Source: Priestia aryabhattai B8W22 (GTDB lineage Bacteria; Bacillota; Bacilli; Bacillales; Bacillaceae_H). Taken from it: a stretch of DNA of 64,000 nt. The translations under genes were made by a program, and so were the position numbers. Within the stretch, counting starts at the first letter, position 1, and each line of letters opens with the position of its first letter. The notes under the pieces were generated by a model that saw only the letters and a program-made list of their open reading frames with translations, did no database searches and had not been told where the DNA came from. Shown here one piece after another: positions 57,971 through 64,000 of this stretch. The stretch spans positions 62,001 through 126,000 of the forward strand of contig NZ_JYOO01000011.1 in assembly GCF_000956595.1 (NCBI RefSeq), given 5' to 3'.

Positions 57971-60313
57971 TCATTCAATCGAACGCTTAAAAATATCTTG
58001 AAATTGATTTTTAAGCTGTACATATGACGTATAAATAAAGTTTTTTTCTATTTCAATCTGCTGCTGCTTTTGGCGATAAGTCGCAGATTCTATTAAATCA
58101 CGTTTCGCAGAATTTTTCACTAACGAAATTAAGCCATTGTTTATTGTAACAAATTCTAACTCAAAAAACACCTTTGCCATAAAATCAATCGTTTCTTTCG
58201 ACCAGCCCTTATGAATCGCTAAATCTTCTTTGTAGCGTTTTAAATCAAAAGGACCCTTTTTCGCTAAAAAGCCGTAAAACCATTTAAAGTGATCACGAGT
58301 TGGGATTGTATCAAAATAATGGTCTTCTTCCGTTAAGAAAATAGCGTATATTCTAGAAGGAATACCTTGGACAAACAAAGCTTCAAGCCACTTCTGTGAA
58401 GGAGGCAAATCTAATAAAACGATCTGTTCCCCTGCACACATACATGCGTTTGCCTGTTCTTCATTTTGAATAAGAACAACATGCTCCATCGGCAGCAGCG
58501 ACTTGTATTTATCAATTGTTGAATCATGAAAAGCAACGACTTTCATTTGATCCGTGAATACCTGTTCAAAGAAACGTTTGACATCAACCGCACTGCGATA
58601 ATCAAACATCTGCCACTCGTCTACAGAGATATCTTCTACCATCAGCTGCGGTTTGCGCATATTGTTCCACTCATTAATAGATAGTTCACCTACTAATGAT
58701 ACCTTAGCTATAGGAGATACTTCATCTAATATATAGCCTAACCCAAATCCTACTGCATCAACCGATACACCGCTGTCTTCAAATACGAGTTTTAAATGAT
58801 TTTTATTAGCACCAATTTTCCGCATAGATGTTGTATGAACATCTTTAATGAGAACTTTTGGCTTCGGGTTATGCATACCAAATGGAGCAAGCGCACTCAT
58901 TTGTTCAATGTTCTCCAGCGTAATTTCCTCTGTTGTGCATACTGTATCAACTGATGTAATTGGAATAAAATCCTGTTCGGTTAACACGTTGCTTGCTTGT
59001 TCATTAAGACGTCTGCGCAGCTCTTCTACATCATCGCTGTTTAACGTCATGCCGGCTGCCATTGGATGCCCTCCAAAATGCGGCAAAATGTCACGGCATT
59101 TAGATAAGTTCGCGAATAAGTCAAAGCCTTCGATACTTCTTGCTGAACCTTTGGCAATACGATTTTCGGAGTCAATACTTAGTACAATTGTTGGTCTGTA
59201 GAACTTTTCTACGAGCCTAGAAGCGACAATTCCAACAACGCCTGCATTCCATCCTTCTCCCTCTACAATAAGAACGCTGTTTTCATCCGGAGGATACATA
59301 TTTTCAACAAATTCAACGGCTTCTTCCGTAATATCGTTTACGATTTGCTGCCTTTCCTTGTTTAACGCATCAATTTCTTTAGCTAAACCTTTTGCCTCTT
59401 CAGCATTTGTTGTCATAAGCAAGTGAACAGCTGGATCAGCATCTTGAAGACGCCCTACTGCATTAATGCGAGGAGCCATGGCAAATCCAATTGTATCTTC
59501 AGTAATTTCTTCGCGTTTTACTCCACATACACTCAACAGCGCTTCAATTCCAGTGCGCTTCGTGAACTTCAAATAGTCAAGACCTTTGCGAGCAATTAAG
59601 CGGTTTTCGTCGACTAAAGGAACTAAGTCAGCAATCGTCCCAATCACTGCTAGTTCTAACAAATGTTCCGGAAGCTCCCCTAACAGCGCATGAGCGAGTT
59701 TAAAAGCCACTCCTACACCTGCCAGTTCTTTAAATGGATATGTACTTCCCGGCAGCTTTGGATGAATAATTGCATACGCATCCGGTAAAACCGGACCCGG
59801 CTCGTGGTGATCCGTAATAATTAAATCAAAATCTAATTCACGTGCATACGCCGTTTCTTCGACTGCCGAAATACCTGTGTCTACCGTAATCACCAGCTGA
59901 TAGCCGCCTGTGTTTATTTTATCAAATGCTGCCTTATTCGGCCCATAACCTTCTGTAAAGCGATTAGGAATATAAAAATCAGTATCAGCGCCGAGCTGCT
60001 GTAAAGCAGATAACATAACAGAAGTACTGCTGACGCCGTCCGCATCGTAATCTCCATAGATCATAATTTTTTCATTATGATCAATTGCTTGCTGAATACG
60101 AGCTACCGCTTTGTCCATATCGTGCAATAAAAACGGATCGTGGAACGTTTGTGCATCAACGTGTAAAAACTCACGTGCCGCTTCTACTGTTGTCATGCCT
60201 CTATTAAGTAATAACGAAGCTACTAGAGGTGTAATATTGAGGTTTTCTACAAATTCATTAACAAGTTGTTCATCACATTCTTGAACATTCCAACGTTTTT
60301 TTGACTGTAACAT
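57971..60313 (-). CDS. recJ: Single-stranded-DNA exonuclease RecJ
   Basis: 5'-3' exonuclease in recombination and repair. DHH phosphoesterase motifs: GDYDADGVSS, VDTGIS, TDHHEPG; then DHHA1 (GFAMAPRINAVGRL region, GGHPMAAGM) and the OB fold. 780 residues, including a Bacillus-type C-terminal domain. AAGGGG precedes the ATG. A terminator and 140 bases separate it from secDF. Confidence 0.95.
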   Translation of the reverse strand: MLQSKKRWNVQECDEQLVNEFVENLNITPLVASLLLNRGMTTVEAAREFLHVDAQTFHDPFLLHDMDKAVARIQQAIDHNEKIMIYGDYDADGVSSTSVMLSALQQLGADTDFYIPNRFTEGYGPNKAAFDKINTGGYQLVITVDTGISAVEETAYARELDFDLIITDHHEPGPVLPDAYAIIHPKLPGSTYPFKELAGVGVAFKLAHALLGELPEHLLELAVIGTIADLVPLVDENRLIARKGLDYLKFTKRTGIEALLSVCGVKREEITEDTIGFAMAPRINAVGRLQDADPAVHLLMTTNAEEAKGLAKEIDALNKERQQIVNDITEEAVEFVENMYPPDENSVLIVEGEGWNAGVVGIVASRLVEKFYRPTIVLSIDSENRIAKGSARSIEGFDLFANLSKCRDILPHFGGHPMAAGMTLNSDDVEELRRRLNEQASNVLTEQDFIPITSVDTVCTTEEITLENIEQMSALAPFGMHNPKPKVLIKDVHTTSMRKIGANKNHLKLVFEDSGVSVDAVGFGLGYILDEVSPIAKVSLVGELSINEWNNMRKPQLMVEDISVDEWQMFDYRSAVDVKRFFEQVFTDQMKVVAFHDSTIDKYKSLLPMEHVVLIQNEEQANACMCAGEQIVLLDLPPSQKWLEALFVQGIPSRIYAIFLTEEDHYFDTIPTRDHFKWFYGFLAKKGPFDLKRYKEDLAIHKGWSKETIDFMAKVFFELEFVTINNGLISLVKNSAKRDLIESATYRQKQQQIEIEKNFIYTSYVQLKNQFQDIFKRSIE

Positions 60314-60419
60314 GTCTCTTCACCCCTTAACCCACATTATTATACTAGAGTGGATGAAATGGAGCAACGAAAGAAAATAAGCATATTTTTCTGACAGTGG
60401 GTCTTGAATTTTCACACAC

Positions 60420-60451
60420 AAAAAAACGTGCGAAAACTTACGCACGTTTTT
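60420..60451 (-). terminator. secDF terminator
   Basis: AAAAACGTGCG / CGCACGTTTTT perfect stem, eight-base loop, T run on minus strand, directly after the secDF stop. Confidence 0.88.
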
Positions 60452-60455
60452 GTAA

Positions 60456-62693
60456 TTACTTGCTTTCTACTTCTTTTTGTTGCTCGCGCTTCAACTGTTT
60501 CCCTTTCCACACAAGCCATAGCTGAGCAGCAATAAACACAGATGAATATGCACCAAGAATTAAACCTACTAACAGGGCAATTGAGAAGTTTTGAATCGAT
60601 TCACTTCCGAATAGAAGAAGTGCTACAACTGCAATCACAACTGTTAACACGGTGTTCATTGAACGAGTAAACGTTTCACGCAAGCTTAAATTTACGATAA
60701 ACGCCAAATCGTCAAACGTTTTGGATTTAAATTTCTGCATATTTTCACGAATGCGGTCAAACGTAACGATCGTATCGTTAATCGAGTAACCAACAATCGT
60801 CAAGACAGCGGCGATAAACGTTAAATCCACTTCTAATTTCGTTAAGCTGAAGACCGTAACGATAAAGAACGCATCATGTAACAAAGCAAGTACGGCTGCA
60901 AGAGCCATATAAAATTCAAATCGAATCGTTACATAGATGATAATTCCAATTGAAGCAATTAAAATCGCCATCATTGCATTTTTCGCCAGTTCTTTTCCTA
61001 CTGTGGGCGAAACGGTGCTTACATTTGGTTCAGAACCGTACTTGTCTTTAAAGTGATCTTTCAAATTAGCAATTTCTTTTTTATCCAAGACTCCAACTAC
61101 ACGTACAACACCTGTATCATTACTTTTCCCTGTAATAACTACATCATCCGTTTTGATATCAAGAGACTTCATTTCACGCTGTATCTCAGCCTGCGTAACG
61201 GTATGATTTGCCGGAATTTCTATGCGAGTTCCGCTCGTAAAGTCAATACCAAGATTCAGCTTGAACACAGCAACCGAAATAATACCGATAATGACCAGCA
61301 CGCTTGAGAATGTGAAGAACGCTTTACGGTATTTAACAAAGTCAATTTTATCCCACGCTGTAGGTAAAACGGTTGTGCCGTCATCTTTGCTTAAATCGTG
61401 AATTTGCTCTTTCTTCACGCCAAAGTAGCCTGGTTTTTTATCAAACCAGCGGCTGTTTACTAAAAGGCTCATTAATAATCGCGTACCGTATACGGCCGTA
61501 ATAAAACTTAGCACAATTCCGATCATTAATGTTGTTGCAAATCCTTTTACTGAACTTTGACCATAAAAGAATAATACAAGAGCCGCTAACATCGTTGTAA
61601 TATTGGCATCAAAAATGGTCGCAAGTGAGCGACGATTTCCTGCCCGGTAGGCCGATATAACAGACCTTCCTGTTTTCAGTTCATCTTTAATCCGCTCGTA
61701 CGTAATGATATTCGCATCGACTGCCATACCTACACCGAGAATAAGAGCCGCAATACCTGGAAGGGTCATAACCACATGCATCAAGTCAAATACAAGCAGG
61801 TTTAAATACACGTAGAAGCTGAGTGTAATAATGGCAATAAGCCCCGGTATACGGTAGAAAAACAGCATATAAAGGAAGATAACCCCAATCCCGATAATAC
61901 CCGCTAATATAGTCGTGTGAAGAGCTTCTTCCCCAAACTGCGCTCCAACGGATGTAGAGTATAGCTCATCTAATTTAACTGGCAGCGACCCGGCATTTAG
62001 CAATTCCGCCAGCTGCGTTGCACTTTTCACTGTGAAGTTTCCACCTGAAATTTCAACATCTGGCTGCGTTAACACGCTGCTAACAGAGGCTGCAGACAGA
62101 TACTTCGGATTTTGTTTTGCTGATTCTTTTTGGTACGAGTCTTTTCCTTCTTCATAATCCAGCCAAATGACAATTAAATTGTTAGGTGCTGGTTTTTGAG
62201 AAAGCTCTCGCGTGATCTTTTCAAATTTTTTCGCATTTTTTAACTTTAGTGAGACGCTAGGCTGATTGCTTTGGTCAAACGATTGCTTTGCTCCGCCTTG
62301 CGCTAAGTCTGTACCATCCATCAGCACCTTATCGTTCACGTCACGGAACGTTAAGTTTGCTTGAGTTGATAACAAATCCCTGGCTTGCTTTTGATTCGTG
62401 ACACCAGCTAGCTGAACGCGGATGCGGTCGTTTCCTTCAATTTGAATGCTGGGCTCACTAACTCCCAGTACATCGACACGTTGACGCAGCGCTTCAACCG
62501 TGCTGTTAAGTGCCTTTTTGTCAATGACATCGCCTTTTTTAGCTGGACTGACTTTATATAAAATTTCAAATCCACCTTGAAGGTCGAGGCCAAGTTTAAT
62601 ATCTTTTGTAATTCCAGTCATCGTTGTTCCGATTGTACTAAACACAAGCAGTACTAAGAGGAAAAAGGCAACGATACGTCCTCTTTTAACCAT
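60456..62693 (-). CDS. secDF: Fused protein translocase subunit SecDF
   Basis: Single chain combining SecD and SecF, normal for Bacillus, 745 residues with about 12 helices. It uses proton force to help SecYEG/SecA export. SecD motif TKDIKLGLDLQGG near the start, VGAQFGEEAL in the middle, GMAVDANIITYERIK; SecF half begins about residue 435 and has LNLGIDFTSG and GYSINDTIVTFDRIREN. AAGGAGG precedes the ATG. comN, its neighbour, is read in the same direction upstream. Confidence 0.96.
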   Translation of the reverse strand: MVKRGRIVAFFLLVLLVFSTIGTTMTGITKDIKLGLDLQGGFEILYKVSPAKKGDVIDKKALNSTVEALRQRVDVLGVSEPSIQIEGNDRIRVQLAGVTNQKQARDLLSTQANLTFRDVNDKVLMDGTDLAQGGAKQSFDQSNQPSVSLKLKNAKKFEKITRELSQKPAPNNLIVIWLDYEEGKDSYQKESAKQNPKYLSAASVSSVLTQPDVEISGGNFTVKSATQLAELLNAGSLPVKLDELYSTSVGAQFGEEALHTTILAGIIGIGVIFLYMLFFYRIPGLIAIITLSFYVYLNLLVFDLMHVVMTLPGIAALILGVGMAVDANIITYERIKDELKTGRSVISAYRAGNRRSLATIFDANITTMLAALVLFFYGQSSVKGFATTLMIGIVLSFITAVYGTRLLMSLLVNSRWFDKKPGYFGVKKEQIHDLSKDDGTTVLPTAWDKIDFVKYRKAFFTFSSVLVIIGIISVAVFKLNLGIDFTSGTRIEIPANHTVTQAEIQREMKSLDIKTDDVVITGKSNDTGVVRVVGVLDKKEIANLKDHFKDKYGSEPNVSTVSPTVGKELAKNAMMAILIASIGIIIYVTIRFEFYMALAAVLALLHDAFFIVTVFSLTKLEVDLTFIAAVLTIVGYSINDTIVTFDRIRENMQKFKSKTFDDLAFIVNLSLRETFTRSMNTVLTVVIAVVALLLFGSESIQNFSIALLVGLILGAYSSVFIAAQLWLVWKGKQLKREQQKEVESK

Positions 62694-62830
62694 CGACAGA
62701 AAATCCTCCTTCTTATGTAAAAAACATGAAATGATAACAATAGATAAATGACCAATCTAATTATCATTCATAACCTAATGTCTGTCAAATAAAGACCTTA
62801 TCAAATTTTAATACATGTATTTTACAAACT

Positions 62831-63124
62831 CTACTTTAATAATTCTTTCCAGTCTTCTCCATTATTAACACTTGAGAACATATCAGATTTATAAGATTCA
62901 ATTGTTACATAGCTCATCACCTGCGTGATCTTAACAGATAAAATATCATTTACAACTTGGTGGAGAGATAGCTCCTTTTCTTTTTTCCATTTTTTCATTT
63001 CCAAATAACTCAATAAATCGTTCTCCGTTACTTCTTCATATCCGAGCATATGAAATTCTTCCATTTTGCTGGATACGACAGGCTGTATAAGTTCTTTCGA
63101 AGCTGAAATAAATGGATGTGTCAT
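62831..63124 (-). CDS. comN: Post-transcriptional regulator ComN
   Basis: A 97-residue helical protein, YrzD/ComN family. In B. subtilis it increases comE mRNA (the operon at 4.6-8.3 kb here) and localises to poles with DivIVA. MTHPFISASKELIQPVVSSKMEEFHMLG begins it, and the rest is Lys/Glu-rich helical. AAAGGAGGATCGAT fixes the ATG at 63124. Lies between secDF and the divergent spoVB, the same as in B. subtilis. Confidence 0.88.
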   Translation of the reverse strand: MTHPFISASKELIQPVVSSKMEEFHMLGYEEVTENDLLSYLEMKKWKKEKELSLHQVVNDILSVKITQVMSYVTIESYKSDMFSSVNNGEDWKELLK

Positions 63125-63248
63125 ATCGATCCTCCTTTCCGTTTGACATTTTGCGTAAAATTTCTTTCTCGTATGAGGAATACTTGTCATGCTTGGACAC
63201 CGACGGCGCATATATTCACTGTATAAACCTCAAGAAAGCAGTGAGTAT

Positions 63249-64000
63249 ATGTCTAAATTTTTACAGGGAACTATTATTTTAATAATTGCTGGCTTAATTA
63301 CACGTGTACTCGGGTTTGTCAATCGAATTGTGGTGGCTCGAATGATTGGAGACGAAGGTGTGGGACTTTATATGATGGCGGTCCCCACGCTGGTATTAGT
63401 AATCACCTTAACACAGCTTGGGCTACCGGTTGCCATATCCAAGTTAGTGGCAGAAGCAGAAGCTTTAGGTGACAGGCATAAAATAAAAAAAATACTTGTC
63501 GTCTCTTTAAGTATTACGTGCACGCTGAGCGTTTTATTTACGCTCGGACTAATATTATTCGCTCCCGTTGTAGCAAAAACCTTCTTTACAGATTCACGTA
63601 CAATCTATCCGCTGCTTGCGATTATTCCAGTTATTCCAATCATCGCCGTCTCGTCTGTCATCCGCGGATATTTTCAAGGAAAGCAGCAAATGAAGCCTGC
63701 TGCTTATTCTCAAATTATCGAACAAGTGGTGCGCATTACGTTAATTGCCGTATGTACAAAAGCATTTTTGCCTTATGGAATCGAGTACGCTGCGGCTGGC
63801 GCTATGCTCTCTTCCGTATTTGGAGAACTAGCTTCACTGTTTTATATGATGTTTATGTTCAAGCGAAAGAAGAAAATAACGGTAAGACGAAAATTTTTTG
63901 CTTCTTTACATGCAGGCAAAGATACGTTCCTTGACTTAATGCGAATCGCTCTTCCTACGACAGGAAGCCGCATGATTGGGTCAATTTCTTGGTTTTTAGA
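63249..64000 (+). CDS. spoVB: Stage V sporulation protein B SpoVB (5' part)
   Basis: Membrane protein of the MOP/MATE superfamily, likely flippase for cortex peptidoglycan precursor at the mother-cell-side of the forespore. Only the first 250 codons are in the window; members are about 520 residues. MSKFLQGTIILIIAGLITRVLGFVNRIVVAR is the family N-terminus; RGYFQGKQQMKPAAYSQIIEQ is conserved. ATG at 63249; the ribosome binding site is weak. A CATATATT element about 33 bases upstream could be part of a sigma-E promoter. Confidence 0.93.
   Translation, partial: MSKFLQGTIILIIAGLITRVLGFVNRIVVARMIGDEGVGLYMMAVPTLVLVITLTQLGLPVAISKLVAEAEALGDRHKIKKILVVSLSITCTLSVLFTLGLILFAPVVAKTFFTDSRTIYPLLAIIPVIPIIAVSSVIRGYFQGKQQMKPAAYSQIIEQVVRITLIAVCTKAFLPYGIEYAAAGAMLSSVFGELASLFYMMFMFKRKKKITVRRKFFASLHAGKDTFLDLMRIALPTTGSRMIGSISWFL

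Noticed and set aside
63187-63216. Sigma-E promoter of spoVB
   Set aside because: CATATATT resembles the -10 and TCATGCT the -35, but the match is too loose to list as a feature.
63518-63934. 138-codon plus-strand frame inside spoVB
   Set aside because: Out-of-frame shadow of the spoVB coding sequence, which has clear family motifs.

Overview
This window is ordinary core chromosome of an endospore-forming Bacillaceae bacterium, most likely Priestia (Bacillus) megaterium. Gene order follows the B. subtilis lepA-to-spoVB segment (comE, yqeH-K, mtnN/mcc, greA-udk, alaS, recD2, mnmA, aspS-hisS, relA, recJ, secDF). The gpr product places the two catalytic aspartates at exactly 127 and 193, the numbering published for the B. 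megaterium germination protease. Base composition is even and Bacillus-like. I see no insertion sequence, prophage, CRISPR array or integrase. Function assignments come from motifs and remembered family knowledge; no database search was run.

Layout. 1-4.6 kb: lepA (partial), yqxA, gpr, rpsT, holA, yqzM. 4.6-9.2 kb: the DNA-uptake genes comEC, comEB and comEA, with divergent comER. 9.2-14.3 kb: a tightly packed operon for ribosome assembly and NAD (yqeG, yqeH, aroE, yhbY, nadD, yqeK, rsfS, yqeM). 14.3-17.9 kb: sda behind a DnaA-box cluster, divergent psd and pssA, a YjcZ-like peptide, and an uninterrupted sigK. 17.9-22.4 kb: tiny genes around yrzI, then yrhC, mccB, mccA, mtnN and yrrT, which recycle methionine sulfur to cysteine. 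22.5-32.9 kb: yrzA, yrrS, pbpI, an isochorismatase-family hydrolase, greA, udk, the tRNA U34 hydroxylation genes trhP2, trhP1 and trmR, mltG, yrzB and ruvX. 32.8-41 kb: yrzL, alaS with a T-box, yrrI, yrzQ, yrzR, recD2 and yrrB. 41-45.4 kb: mnmA, its cysteine desulfurase yrvO, cymR (the cysteine regulator) and rarA. 45.4-48.6 kb: pstS, pstC and pstA without pstB. 48.7-53.5 kb: tcdA, 6S RNA, aspS and hisS behind a T-box, and yrzK. 53.6-64 kb: a cell-wall amidase, dtd, rel, apt, recJ, secDF, comN and spoVB (partial).

Themes. Three circuits are unusually concentrated here. Sulfur: CymR, the methionine-to-cysteine genes, and the YrvO/MnmA pair that uses cysteine sulfur for tRNA thiolation. Translation quality and tRNA modification: alaS, hisS, aspS, dtd, mnmA, tcdA, trmR/trhP, rsfS, yqeH and rel. 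Sporulation: sda, sigK, gpr and spoVB.

Main oddities. yqeH carries a one-base deletion that removes its conserved tail. spoIIP is missing between gpr and yqxA. The pst operon lacks its ATPase and sits at a non-standard site. Tandem terminator-like hairpins able to pair alternatively lie between a 32-codon ORF and yrzI. The amidase appears to need a rare ATT start codon. I found no convincing wholly new multi-gene system; the yrzI micro-ORF/attenuator region is the best candidate for undescribed biology.
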